A DNA stretch of 64,000 nt, from contig NC_135264.1 in the NCBI RefSeq assembly GCF_964204865.1, positions 7,036,001 to 7,100,000 on the forward strand, in the 5' to 3' direction. A program made the translations under genes and the position numbers. Below the pieces are notes generated by a model. It was not told the origin of the DNA. It saw nothing but the letters and a program-made list of their open reading frames with translations, and made no database searches. Shown here one piece after another: positions 25,397 to 37,747 of this stretch; position 1 is the stretch's first letter, and every line of letters begins with the position of its first letter. The stretch comes from Styela clava (lineage: Eukaryota > Chordata > Ascidiacea > Stolidobranchia > Styelidae).

Positions 25397-25466
25397 GATG
25401 TAATGGCGAGAGTATTTCTAAAGACTTGAATGATGTAATGGCGGGAGTATTTCTAAAGACCTGAAC
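25397..25466 (+). repeat. 35-bp tandem duplication
   Basis: Two adjacent 35-base units start GATGTAATGGCG and contain GAGTATTTCTAAAGAC, differing at three positions. A third partial GATGTA follows. Confidence 0.6.
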
Positions 25467-26091
25467 GATGTACCGACAAGCACTGTTTGAAAAAAATGCA
25501 ACAATCTTCAACGAGTCGCGAAAGCATGCGTCTGTTTCTCTAGTCGCCACCTCTGCGTACAAAATAGCCTTCCGTACCTTCAGCCCGTCAGCATTACGCT
25601 TTCAATTTGTTGAAGCGTGGCGCTTTCTGCGACAATAGGTCACTAGAAGAATAAACTTGAAGTCAGTCGAGCATATTGTAGTAACTGGTGTGGTCAAAAT
25701 TTGTTGAAGGTTCACGAAACACAATGCTCTATATGGTGTGAGATGCCAGGAACAGTACACGCCGTGCCTTTCATACCGTTGTATATCTGAATAACAATAG
25801 ACGCGTGTTAGTTAATTATTAAAGCACTTTCTTGGTAAAGCGCAAGAAGCAAATTAGAATTATTCAAGCAACGGGCGCAATTTAAAGCACACCACATATA
25901 GCCCGAGGGTAAAAAATTTGCAGGATTAATTAAGCATATGGATTCATAACTGCAAGATTTTAAAATTTTCATTCTTCGAAAATTGGATTCGTTTCATAAG
26001 ATTGGAAAATTTTCGTCGGCGTTTTTCGTTAAAACAAATGTAATTATTTCAATTTGTAGAGTAAACTCGTTCGTGTCGTTATATATTTGTG
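25467..26091. other. Intergenic upstream of the P450
   Basis: No gene recognised. It precedes the P450 start and may include its promoter, but I see no clear TATA box. Confidence 0.4.
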
Positions 26092-29000
26092 ATGACCATG
26101 CTGCAGTTGGACGTACTGTCAAAACTGGTATTTTTGGGGGTTTTATTTCTTTTTATCCGCCTTTTCAAGCGACCTAGGAAGCAAATGAATTTTCCCCCAG
26201 GCCCAAGAGGTATTCCTGTTGTCGGCTACGCACCATTTTTAGGACTCAATCCTGGCGTAACATTTATGGAATTGTCAAAAAAGTACGGACCTGTTTTATC
26301 CGTAAAGATTGGATCAAAAGTTTGGGTCGTGATCAACGGATATGACGCTATTTACAAGGTAAATTTAAATAACTTAGCAAATATATGATTACAGCAGCTA
26401 TCGATTCATTTCTGTAAATGATAGAATACCTGACATTTGTCACGTTAGTCAAGTTGTGCATATATCGATCTAGTTCTGTATATGACGTTATAACTGACCT
26501 TTATCATTATTTATCAAATCGTCTATACAAGTTCCTGTAAGGGTATAGAAGATGAGTTGCAAGTCTTTACCTTGCGGTTTCCAGTATTGATTCTGGCATT
26601 TGTTTTAGTGCTTCGAATAAAATCTTTGCATTTTAGGCTTTGGTCCAGCAAGGCGGCGTTTTTTTCTGGTAAAACCTCAACACATATGTTTGATGTATTT
26701 TCTGGCGGAGGGCACGGAGTTGCGTTCGCCGATTATGGGAAGAGCTGGAAACTTCTGCGAGCATTTGGAATGAAAACGTTAAGAGGGTAAGTCCATACTT
26801 TCGGTATTGAGTTAAGTAAGCCTAAAAAGCATATTAACTAAAGATTATCTCCATAGATTTGGCGTTGGGAGAAAATCGATGGAGGAAAGAATTATGGAGG
26901 AAATTTGCCATTTAACTCATGCTATTGAACAACAAAATGGAAAGCCATTCAACTGCAAGGTTTGGGTTTATAATTATTTTTTCATCTTAGCTCGAATGAT
27001 AATTTTTATTTTGTTTCAGATCGCAATCTCCAACGCACTTTCTAATATAATTTGTAGTATTACAATGGGATCAAGATTTTCATATGACGATAAAAGATTT
27101 GTTGAAATAGTTGAAAGATTAAACAAAATGTTGGTGAATATCATTTTTTTGCGTTTATTCATCTTTTTCGGTTCACTATAAAGTTTGAATTCAGTTTCGG
27201 CAGAAACATTCAAAATCTGAATAAGGTTTATTTGAAAAATTTTCGTGCCAACCCGAAATTAAAATACCCAAATTGTTGAAGAATACCGCGCTGTAAACGA
27301 ATAAATCAGATTTGGTTCGTGCTGATAAAAACATTAATTCAAGAGTATTGTAAAGATAGTTAGCTTGAGCACATCGAACACTAATTATTTTTGATCAGAT
27401 CATCAGACAAACTCGACGGCACGATATTCGGAATTCTTGTTTTCTTCCCTTTGCTGAGATACCTGCCTGTGTTTTGGACTTCGTATAACCGCATTCATAA
27501 CAATTTAATACAGATAAGACGTGAGAAATTATTCTTCAAAAAAATAAACTTTTTAAAGCTCAATATGTCTGCGACTGAAATTTGTTTTTCCTTTTTGTTT
27601 TTCAAATTTCAAGGTGTTATGCTGGAAATTATTGAAGACCACAAGGAACGTTTTGATGAAAACGATATACGAGACTTTATTGATGAATTTTTGAGGGAAA
27701 CTAAACTTAAAACCAGCGACGAGAGTGTTTTCAACGTTTGTATATAAATGTCCTAAATTTTGCTAAAATAAAATTTTGATCTCCTTTGAGTTTATTACTT
27801 CACCTAAACTTACAGGAAAAACAACTCTTGCACAACGTGTTAGATTTGTTTTCTGCTGGAACGGAGACGAGTTCTAGCACCCTGAGATGGTGCATTCTTG
27901 GCTTTGCACATTTTCCCGATTGTCAGAGTCGAATTGCGGAAGAGGTACAAAAGGTCATAGGTGAGTATCCTTTTTTTGGATCTATTGTAGAAAGCCCCCG
28001 CCACTAATGCAAAAATATGAGATTTGAGAAAAGCACATCTCCACGTTTAAAAATAACAAATTAGTATTAATCCAGTTAGGTTTCGGGTTAAAAATCATTT
28101 AAAAATTTGAATTTCCAGTGCAATCTGTATTCCTAACTGGATAATTACTACTTTTTTGGTTCTCCCGTAGTATGTGCACCAATATGGCGGACACCGGAAC
28201 GTAGTATGTGTATCAGGTTAAGGTTAGGTCATATATTCAGATACAAATACTACGCGAGTCACTTGTCTAGTCCCAGAATTCGTAATAGAACTAAAATACG
28301 GAAATAAGAAAATAACTGAAATAAAATTATGGCCTAATCCTAAACTGGTACACATACTATGTTCAGGTGTTCGCCATCTTGGTGCACATACTACGGGAGC
28401 GCCACTTTTTTTTCATTTCGAGCGGTGGCGAGGGTTAGACTTTTTATTGGCGGCGGCTTCCTACAAAAGATTAATTTTTTCAACTAGGTTTATATTACAT
28501 TGTATATCATTACAATTTGAACAGGATTGAATGGAATTCCTACGATGGATCACAGAGAGCGTATGCCGTATACACGTGCATTCGTCCAAGAGGTTATGAG
28601 GCACAGAACAATGCTGCCTTTAGCATTACCACATAAGACGACATCAAATACTTCAGTAAATGGATATGACATTCCAAAAGAGACTCCAGTAAGTCACTGT
28701 TTTCCAATGAGATGTCTTAAACATTTAACCATACTACAAAATTTCGTAATCTAAGTGTATAGCGTCGCATACATGTTTTTTGAAAACAACCTTCTTGACC
28801 TTCTTCTATCCCGCAAATATGAAAATCTCAACTTTCTTCAAATTGACTTATGAAGTAAGCACAACACAACCACGTAATATATTAATTTTATCATTCAGAT
28901 AATGCCCAACATCTGGTCGGTCCACTTCGATGCCGAATATTTTGGAGATCCAGAAAAATTTCGACCTGAAAGATTCATCAAATCAGGAGAATTTATCCCC

Positions 29001-29210
29001 TGTAATCACGTGATACCATTTTCAGTTGGACCTCGTATTTGTCTCGGGGAGCAACTCGCACGAATGGAACTGTTTTTATTTGTTACGAGCATTGTTCAGA
29101 AATTTAAAATCATCCCTGACTCTAATCATCGGTTGCCAAACTTTAGTGATGGTTTATTTGGTGTTGTTTATGGTTCACACGATTTTTCAGTAAGATTTCT
29201 GATTAGATAA
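26092..29210 (+). CDS. CYP2-clan cytochrome P450 with a frameshift
   Basis: Microsomal haem mono-oxygenase, about 497 residues if the frame is continuous. Exons: 26092-26358, 26637-26786, 26857-26959, 27020-27129 (or 27133), 27399-27520, 27614-27735, 27816-27960, 28525-28688, 28899-29210. An N-terminal membrane anchor is followed by basic residues and a proline hinge (NFPPGPRGIPVVG). Helix I has AGTETSSST, helix K has the ExxR pair in QEVMRHR, then FRPERF and the haem loop FSVGPRICLGE with its cysteine; all key residues are intact. Exon 2 opens ALVQQGG, a CYP2 hallmark, but a run of seven T then shifts the frame to SGKTSTHMFDVF. One T fewer would restore it. The exon 4 donor that keeps frame (AAAT|GTTGGT) is also weak. 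It may be a recent pseudogene, an allele, or a base-calling error. Confidence 0.85.
28162..28399. mobile_element. MITE with long inverted ends in P450 intron
   Basis: The left end CTCCCGTAGTATGTGCACCA is mirrored at the right by its inverse (TGGTGCACATACTACGGGAG), and a CAATATGGCG / CGCCATCTTG pair continues the arms to about 30 bp. It lies in the intron between P450 exons 7 and 8. The inner CATACTATGTTCAGG is shared with 15285-15365. Confidence 0.8.
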
Positions 29211-29271
29211 CTCTCAACTAGTAAGTTCTGGCAACTAAAAATCCTCTTCCGTAAAAAAAAAATTTCGAATT

Positions 29272-29277
29272 AATAAA
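29272..29277 (+). promoter_or_regulatory. Poly(A) signal of the P450 gene
   Basis: AATAAA lies about 60 bases after the P450 stop codon. Confidence 0.55.
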
Positions 29278-29584
29278 CATTTTCGCATTTCTAATGTTAT
29301 GGAAGATATGTAATAGAGATAAAAAGCATCAGATTTATTAATTACAATTCAATTTCATGTATATTTGGTAGAGATTGAAGTGGTAAAATTGAATGGCGTA
29401 AAAGTGGTACGAACCCCTAATTATTTGTTGGGAACAATCACACTATAGGCTTCACGAATGCCCATACTGAGCTTGTGAGTGTGTTCGCAAGCTGATTCTC
29501 GCTTTCGTGGCCATGATTCGGCACTCCTCAGTGCAATGAAGCTGTTAGCAACGCGAGTAGTAGTCATTTGTACAGCAATGGACC

Positions 29585-29925
29585 TTTCCCCGACCTTTGA
29601 CCCCCAAAAATTCTTCGCAAACTTTACCATTGCAAACTTTTCGGGGATTATTTTAAGAGTGGTTTCGCGAGTTGGCGCCTGTGAAATGGGATATACGTTT
29701 TAAACCATCATTATGATTCATCGCATGCAACAATCTGTTTTTTAAAAAGTACCGGTAAAGAATTTTAGCCTAGTCTATCACAGTTATTTCTGCACTAATT
29801 TTTTATTACTGCAAATAAGGTAAAACTCCTAATAAGACAGAGTGGTCATTGAAATATATGACTTATATTTAAATTTCCGAAACACAACTGAAAACTAACG
29901 AAAAGAGTTAAAAAACGCCAATTCT
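29585..29925 (-). mobile_element. Reversed fragment of hAT element A
   Basis: Read in reverse, this matches about 12925-13250: GGCGCCAACTCGC, TTGCAATGGTAAAGT, GACTAGGCTAAAATTCTTTAC and CGTTAGTTTTC occur in the same order. The ends are missing, so it is a truncated copy. Confidence 0.75.
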
Positions 29926-29944
29926 GCAGTCCACGTGCATTCAA

Positions 29945-30850
29945 AGAGTAAACCGAATTCGTTTCCTGGGTGTTTTATTCGATGACAAATTGTCATGGAA
30001 ATATCAGTCACAATTGGTACTATCTAAAACAAGGACAGCAAGGAGAGCTATTTCAAAAATCAACAAGAGAGCTACGCCCAAATATATGGACGCGTCTGTT
30101 CGCAGTACAGTACGGTTTACCGTACCGTCAGATCACAGTCTACAAATATATTCACACCAAGCGATGCAGTACAGTAGGACACAAAATGGCGTCCGATGTC
30201 CGCAGAACGTTTATTGACGTCATAACAAACAAAATCAAATCTCACAGAGCTAACAGAAATATTTAAAATGAATAAAAGTGATAGCCTTCTGGGGAAAAAT
30301 TTTATCTTCAACCACTAAAAATTTCAAAGCAATTGGTCCAGTATTCGAAGAGAAGAGCGATTTCTTCAAAACGTGTCAAAGAACAAGGACACTAAGAACA
30401 ACAACAACATAATATTGAAACGATTGCTATGTCCAATAAAAACCTTAATAAGTCGTGTCTGTTAACAATATACTATTCATTAATAGAAAGTCATATAGGA
30501 TATTGTATAAACACTTGGATGCATCGTCAAAAAGGTATTACAGCAAAAATTCAAAGTGTCTGTGATCAGTTCTTGAGGATGACTTTTGATAGGGATCGGA
30601 GAGGTAGTGTTCGGGATTTGTTCAAAAGTGAAAAACTACTACGTGTTGAAGATTTACTAACACCAGAGATTTTTAGCTTCTACTGGTCAACTCCCTAGTT
30701 GTTTTAATCGCGTATTTGCGAATAATAATACCCAAAATAGCAGAAGTCACGACAGATTTTTTGTTCCGCATGATAGAACATCAATAGCACAAGAATCGAT
30801 CACATTCTTTGGACCTAAAGTATGGAACCCCAAGCTCGAAAACGACGTCC
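29945..30850 (+). mobile_element. Decayed non-LTR reverse transcriptase, C-terminal part
   Basis: Frames here give IRFLGVLFDDKLSWK, then (30429-30698) LTIYYSLIESHIGYC and a Trp-containing block, then in another frame RSHDRFFVPHDRT and ITFFGPKVWN. This order is the thumb and C-terminal region of jockey/CR1/RTE-like LINE ORF2 proteins. Frames shift and the dispersed repeat at 30060-30440 interrupts it, so it is a dead remnant with no intact catalytic YxDD part in view. Confidence 0.75.
30060..30440 (+). repeat. Dispersed repeat copy 2, inside the LINE
   Basis: Begins AACAAGAGAGCTACGCCC, contains GACGTCAT, GGGGAAAAATTTTATCTTC, CAATTGGTCCAGTATTCGAA, an AACAACAACAACA run and ATTGAAACGATTGC. It matches copy 1 (236-480) block by block and splits the LINE reading frames. 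Confidence 0.65.
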
Positions 30851-30869
30851 GAATTTAGATCCAAGCTTA

Positions 30870-32510
30870 AGAGACATTTATTGGAATTCTATTAGATTTA
30901 GTGAGTTAATGACATCCTACTTTTCAGACAATATTTTTCAGATACAAAGGGTACATAGAAGATGAGAAAAAAATTACAGAGATGAAAAATACCCCCAATC
31001 GATTAACAATGTCAACATGCAACAAACCTCCATTGATCGGAAAACAAGTTTCGAGGCCTCCACGGATCTATTGTCTCTCTTTCCGGCATAGTTTTATTGT
31101 TTATTTACTTCCTTCGCTGGATCGTCAATCATGCAAACTAGATCATTCAATAACAATTTATAATTATCATGCTGAGACATGGCGACAATAAATTTCACAC
31201 AATAGCGCTTATCTTATGGGAGTGGCCGCATTTTATGCCAGACTCTCTATTGTTCCCATATCTTTAGTCCAGTGCAAACTATGATTAACAACTCAAGTTT
31301 AAACGAAGGTTTTCTAAATTTATCTTTTACAAATTTGTTCTCGTGTCGTGGCCCATCCAACGTTGGTTTCTGGTAAGTTTATATTCCGAACAAATCTTTA
31401 CGTGTTTCGTGAGACTTAGTGTAAAAACATATCAATTCAGCGACCTATACCCTATCTCCATCTTTTAACACCGGAACCTGGGATATGGACGTGCCATAAA
31501 CTGACTATTGTACATATCGCCGTTGTGCCGTACCTCTTTGTCTTGTGTATTTCACTAGAGTTTTATTTGTATAGTCAATTTCATGTCTGTTGTCCTAGTA
31601 TAACGCAGCAGTCCTAAACTGCTGTTATCATTGTTAGGGGTACATGTCGCACATCTGTGTCTTAGGCCAGTAAGGTCTTGAACATGTATCCCGTCTCTGT
31701 TTCACTGTTTAATTATTATGCAGATACTGTTACATTTTTGAGGCAACCAAACATAAGTGTCTGAGCGGAAGCGAAAAGGGAGCATTGTTACGTCACTTTT
31801 TGCATCTTGCTGATTGGCCAATGTCACAAAGTAAAAAAGGAAATCGATACTTGAGGAAAGTCCGTTATCTAGGCGAGAGGGCGCTAGAGATCGAAATAAC
31901 AAAAACTGCCCAGAGGAATTAGTGATAATATCCTTGAATTGAACATAGAGGCACGTAATTATTTTAACTTACACGAACCTGCATACGGTAGTTTTTATGA
32001 TAATAGATTCGAATATTTTACAGGCCCCTGGCGTGTCCAAAAGCTACCGGTATGCCTCTGGGCATATACGACACACGAGTAAGGGCCACGTTTACTTGAA
32101 TATGACGTCACCACAAACCGGGAAATTCATTCCTTCCTCGGTTGCTGCTGCATTATTGCTTTGCGTGTCTACTTGTTCGCGCTTCGTTGTTAGTTTGGTC
32201 TTTGAGTTGGCGCTTCCTGGATTTAAATCTGAAATTGTGAAACTCCATAGTACGAATAGTGAACCTGTGGTACCAATAATATATCAGATTCCCACAACCA
32301 GCCAACTGAGACTTTACTTACCTAGATTCAGAGATTTGAAACGCTGTTGACTGGTTGAACGCCTTCTTTTTCCGTCGCCCTGCAAGCTTCAGTCCGATAC
32401 CGGTACTTGAACACAGCAATACTAGTTTACTTACTGCTGGAGGTTGACGTAACGTCACTTACGGACTTCATACTGTCATACAGTCATAGGATATTCCGAA
32501 CAGTTTAAAA
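30870..32510. other. Intergenic, transposon debris
   Basis: No gene supported. It contains a small hAT A fragment at 31740-31800. The open frame at 31997-32350 lacks any family signature and lies just before the ERGIC1 leader. Confidence 0.45.
31740..31800 (-). mobile_element. Small reversed fragment of hAT element A
   Basis: The plus-strand AGTGTCTGAGCGGAAGCG followed by AAAAGGGAGCATTG is the inverse of the sequence near 12840-12880 in element A. Confidence 0.55.
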
Positions 32511-35500
32511 ATGGTGTTTGACTTCAGAAGGTAAGCTTGATATTTTAATAGCATTATAGGGCCTACTTTTGAACTTTTTTTCCGTTTTCTCATTTTTGAT
32601 AAGAAATAGGCCTACCATACCGCTGAACGGTACGGTAATAATATTAGAACTGTAGAAGCTTTTCTGTCTGTCTGTCAGTTTGTGATAGACATTTAACCTA
32701 ACTTATCAAAGATCTGCGGACAGACAAATCCGAAAATGGAAAAGGCACATACGATACTAACACAATCTCATCAATTTATTTAGGTTCGACGTTTACAGAA
32801 AAGTCCCAAAAGACCTAACACAACCTACAACAGCCGGTGCAGCAAGTGAGTTCTTTATTCATTCAATTGTTAGAAAAAACAATTGTTAGTACGGCAAAGT
32901 TGAACGATTCCAAGAATACAGGGATACGGTAGCTCTTAGCTAACAGGGAATGCAAACACTTTTATTACAAGACAGTCTGAGCCTTCATATCGGCAAACCG
33001 GAAGCGCAATTTAAAAAACGTCACCATTAGATTTCTTAATAATAAGGATTATTATATCATTCAAAAATTCTTATGAAAAAAACGCAATTTTGTAACAGCC
33101 AACGCTCCTCGCAATCAATTTAAATTATTATTGAGACAAGCATGCCACGATCTGATGCATTGCCATCGTGTCAGACGCCCTCATTTCAGAGACAAATACT
33201 GTATATGTGTTCTATTGAACCAAATGTCAGAACATCTTGGAATCAGAAAAACTTATTGTTTGTGAAAACAATGTAGATATAACTGTAGGTGGTAAAATGC
33301 TAATTCAAAACGAATGCTTTTAATACTTTATCAATAAACACTGTTATATTGCTAAGATAATAGAAAACAAAGTGACAAAATACTTCGAATTAGTCGACTC
33401 TTTCTCACTGCAAACAAATTTCCACAGGTATTGAATGCAAAGGTTTAATGTCCAGCAAACTGATGTAGCCAAATTTTTACCAGATTCATAAATCATAGTC
33501 CCTCATCCCATTATTCAATTTTCACCATGAATGATTAACAGTTTTATGACTTAATAGTGATTTAAAGAAACGCTGGGAATTATTTACAATAACAGTATTT
33601 TTTTTTCTCTTTTTCAGTTTCAATAGCCTGTTCTTTGTTTATATTTTTCCTCTTCATCTCTGAGCTTGCAAGTTTCATCACAGTAGACGTGTAAGTATAA
33701 TTTTTTATATGAAGTGTTTATATGACTGCCATCAACAAGGCTCTGTATAAGCAACCACTAATTTCCTCGATTCGGCACTACCTACCCGATTCATCACATT
33801 CTGGGTGAGGTGGTGGCCGGTGAGTATAGGATTCCAACCACTTCAAGCATTCAAAACAACTTAATGGAGGAATGGACTCAATAAAATGAAACCTCCTTTA
33901 TATTTTTCCCAATTTATTTTCATTGCTTTGTGTCAGTTCAATATTATATTGCCAGTCCGAGAGGCCATTTTGTTTTATCTTACTGGTCCGCTAAGGTAAA
34001 AAGATTGAGAACCCCTGCACTAGGCCACCCAGTCTCTAAAAATTTGATTTAATTTGCCCAAATTCATATTCTGAACCAGTTTCATTCCATTTTAAATCTG
34101 TAGACTTTATATTTCATTTTACTTGCGAGCCGTAGAGGTATTGCTTCCTGGGTCATCCATGTATTATATCATTTGCTCTACCTAGGTAACTATCTAGTTT
34201 CAGATTAGTGAATTGCAAATTGGCAGATGTGTGTTAATAAGCTTTTATTCGGGCTTACTTGGACACCAACAGACTTCTTTTTTGGTGCAACTTCTACTGT
34301 GTTAAACTTACTTCTGTCCGAAATATATTTTGACGTAATGACACCAACATTTACAGTACAGTACGTATTTCTTTTTAGTGTAAGTGAACTATATGTTGAT
34401 GACCCACAGTCTGGAGATAGAATTCCCGTATATTTGGATATTTCATTGCCAGGGATGGCATGTGAATGTAAGTAAAATACTTATTTATTTTCTATATTCA
34501 TATATATAATAAATTAAGGTCCTATTTTTCAATTCTATTGTTATGTTAAATTTCAACAAATTAGATTTTTCTGCTTCAAGGAATTTAATTATTATTTGAT
34601 CAAGATATAAAAACTATAATGCTAATACTGTGATAAAATTGTTGCGTATTGATATGCCTCAAAAAATTTTCAGAGTATATAAAAAAAATTATCATGGTAT
34701 ACATACAATTAAAGTGACTAACTTGTAATAATTGTAACATTGTCCAATTTATATACCGGTAGTTTTATCTCTTCAATATACACAAGTTTTTTATGTAAAC
34801 TTTTATTATAGATGTTGGGCTCGATATTCAAGATGAAATGGGAAGGCACGAAGTAGGATTGGTTGATAACACAAATAAAGTTCCAATCAATGAAGGAGCC
34901 GGATGTTTGTTTACAACTTCATTCCATATCAATAAGGTGAGAGATTTTGTCATTGCTGTCTTGAACCTGAAATTTATGTATGGAACTGCAAGTTAGTGTT
35001 AAGTGTTAGGACCACGCTCGCCATCACACTGCGTTACTCTGCTTGGTTCCGCAGGTTCAGATCTTGTTAAAAATTATGTGAAATAGCACAGAATTGCTGA
35101 CTCTGTATTTCAATGTAGTTCATGTATCCTCTGGTCGGTTATATGGCTTTCTCTACCATCAAGTAAAGGCATTCAAAACAAATATTCGCATACCTAGCAT
35201 GATCAGTAACCGGACAAGACGTCATGGTTAATTTTATTTTTTCAAGTCATCTTGTTAAGCTTTTTGCTCCCCTGGATAAATAAAAAAATACATTCTTATA
35301 AATAAGTAAGGCTTTCATATTTATTAACCAAACTGTACTGAATTTAAGTAATTTTTGAAATATTTTAGGTCCCTGGTAACTTCCATGTATCAACACACAG
35401 TGCACCAAGTCAACCTCCTAATCCTGACATGACTCACGAAATTCGGGAATTGAGATTTGGAGATAGGATCATGGTAAATTTATTTCTTTACTCTTTACTA

Positions 35501-37316
35501 ATTATTTCACTAGAATATTAACATTTATGGTTTATTACATTAACCAACTAAATTGTGAGCAGATGAGAAGTATAGTCCAACACTAAATTTAATATACCAA
35601 AAGTGGGTACCTGCTCAGTCATAAATGATGTTAAGTGAGGACATACATACCTGTCGTAAATGCACGATTACATACTATATATGTGACGTAAACTTATCTG
35701 AATTTTCTATTTTAGTCGAACAACATTAAAAATGCAGCTTTGAATTCATTGAGTGGAAAGAAGACATTGGAAAAACATGGTGAGTTATATATCTAATTAT
35801 CCCAGTCAAAGTGTGATTGTGTTGATTGTGATGGCGTCACATTTTACATATCTTGTCTTGGTTCAATTCCCATGCCAGCCACTTCACCCAGTGTAATAAA
35901 TTGGGTAGACGAAGCCGAAACTGAAAGATTCTGGTTGCTTGCACATAGCCTCATTTGGAGCAAAAATTGTGAATAAGTGTCATGTAACAAAATTCAATTG
36001 TTCTATATTCATCTATTCCTATATTCACATGGTTGACTTAAGTTCATTTAAGCAAGAAGAAACATGCTAATATTATTGAAAATTACGCTTCGCTTGCCTA
36101 ATTAAACTATCAATATTATATCTATTAGACTCATGAAAAATGGCGTTTTTAGTAAACGTCAAAAAACTGTGTTATCAATTTCTGAGGAAAATACAAAATA
36201 GATTCCAGAACTAAAATAAATTTCGTTTCATATAGAAATAACGATCATATACTTATTCCAGCTTTGTCTTCTCATGATTACGTTATGAAGATCGTACCAA
36301 CCGTACATGAAAATATAAACGGAGATATGCAGTATGCATATCAATATACGTCAGCTTACAAAGTAAGTACTGGTCATGTTCAATTTTAACAAATAGTTAT
36401 TCAAAACCTAACTTGAAACATTATTCATGTACTCTGAAATCTTAGCGAAATTATATTGCTGTGTTACAGTGATCGTTAGCGCCTTAGCGACATTACAATA
36501 ATGTTCATTTGCAAATTACAATAAAAGGAAACTGATAAAAGGAAATCTGGTTTACGAGCCCGTTCTGAGAATATCATTATGACACACGTTGTACAAAATA
36601 TCACAGGATACAAAATACGGAAATGACATAAGATATTCCAGGATTCACTTTACTAGTCTAGAATTGATAACTAATATTTGTTGTTTCTGAATACACCTTA
36701 TTTTTGGTCATATTTACTGTAGTTTTAAATTTGTAAATATTTTGTGTTTCAGGATTATATTTCATATGGACATGGTCACAGAATCTTGCCTGCGATCTGG
36801 TTTAAATATGAATTGACACCAATCACAGTAAAGTATACAGAAAAGAGACAACCATTTTATCATTTTATAACAATGGTAGGTTACTTTTTAGGACATGATT
36901 AATATATTTACAAAGTACATTTAGATCTGTATTTGATTATTATATGCCAAATGGTGTAATATTATTTGTGAAAACTTACAACTTTTCAATTTGTTTATTT
37001 TTAGTTTCTTCAAGTGTCTTTTTTACATTGATATTATTTAAATACTTTTCTTTTGGGGATTGTGATTTTTTCTATCAAAACATGATTTATGTCCGCGGAA
37101 AGATAGTTTCATTTAAAGTTACAGAATATGAATATTTGCAAAACAATTAGCACAAATTTTCATGAAATGATCTAGTTTTTCAATTAATAAAAACATTATT
37201 TATTTCAGGTTTGTGCAATTATAGGAGGAACTTTCACTGTCGCTGGCATCGTCGACTCTTTCGTGTTTTCAGCAACTGAGATGTACAAGAAATTTGCCCT
37301 TGGAAAATTATCGTGA
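32511..37316 (+). CDS. ERGIC1: ERGIC1 (ERGIC-32), ER-Golgi cycling membrane protein
   Basis: A near full-length match in order to vertebrate ERGIC1: about 289 residues against 290. It cycles between ER, intermediate compartment and Golgi, in complex with other ERGIC/ERV family members. Exons: 32511-32530, 32784-32845, 33618-33690, 34379-34467, 34812-34936, 35369-35473, 35716-35779, 36262-36362, 36753-36875, 37209-37316. Recognisable blocks: FDFRRFDVYRKVPKDLTQPT at the N-terminus, the first membrane helix (IACSLFIFFLFISELASF), ELYVDDP, VGLDIQDEMGRHEVG, NFHVSTHSAPSQPPNPDMTH, SHDYVMKIVPTV, PITVKYTEKRQP, then the second helix CAIIGGTFTVAGI near the C-terminus. The start ATG is directly followed by the conserved FDFRR block, so it is secure. 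The first coding exon is only 20 bases. All junctions are GT-AG and keep frame. Confidence 0.97.
33940..34017. mobile_element. One end of a hAT-like element in ERGIC1 intron 3
   Basis: The inverse of the right edge reads CAGGGGTTCTCAATCTTTTT followed by GCGGACCA-type sequence, a typical hAT end. I could not find the partner end, so it is a truncated copy. Confidence 0.45.
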
Positions 37317-37741
37317 TCAAGTCTTTTATTCTGGAAAATTTTTTATATCGTCTTAGGCAAATGCTAATGATTATCATTATTATAGACGCTCTTATTACAA
37401 CAACAAAGACATTATATTTAAAAATGATAGCTGTTTTCATTCAATGTTGTATTGAATGCAATTTTAATATTTTATTTATATAATAGCAGGATTCCCCAGC
37501 ATACATGGTGAATTCTGTTTTGACTGATATTTTCACTCATTGGAGCATACATAAATTTTTATTTTAAAGATTCCCTTTTTCTCAGCTCAAATTGATTTAT
37601 ATTTAATCAAAAGTCGAACTTATCGAAAGAAAATGTTTTCAGAGTTTTAATCTTTCATTAATTTTAGGACAGCTTGTCTCATTTTACATTGATTGTAAGT
37701 CTAGCATGGCATAAAGATTCATATTTTTTCATCATATATAA

Positions 37742-37747
37742 AATAAA
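37742..37747 (+). promoter_or_regulatory. Possible ERGIC1 poly(A) signal
   Basis: AATAAA 426 bases after the ERGIC1 stop. Further AATAAA motifs at about 38915-38925 could give a longer 3' end. Confidence 0.35.
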
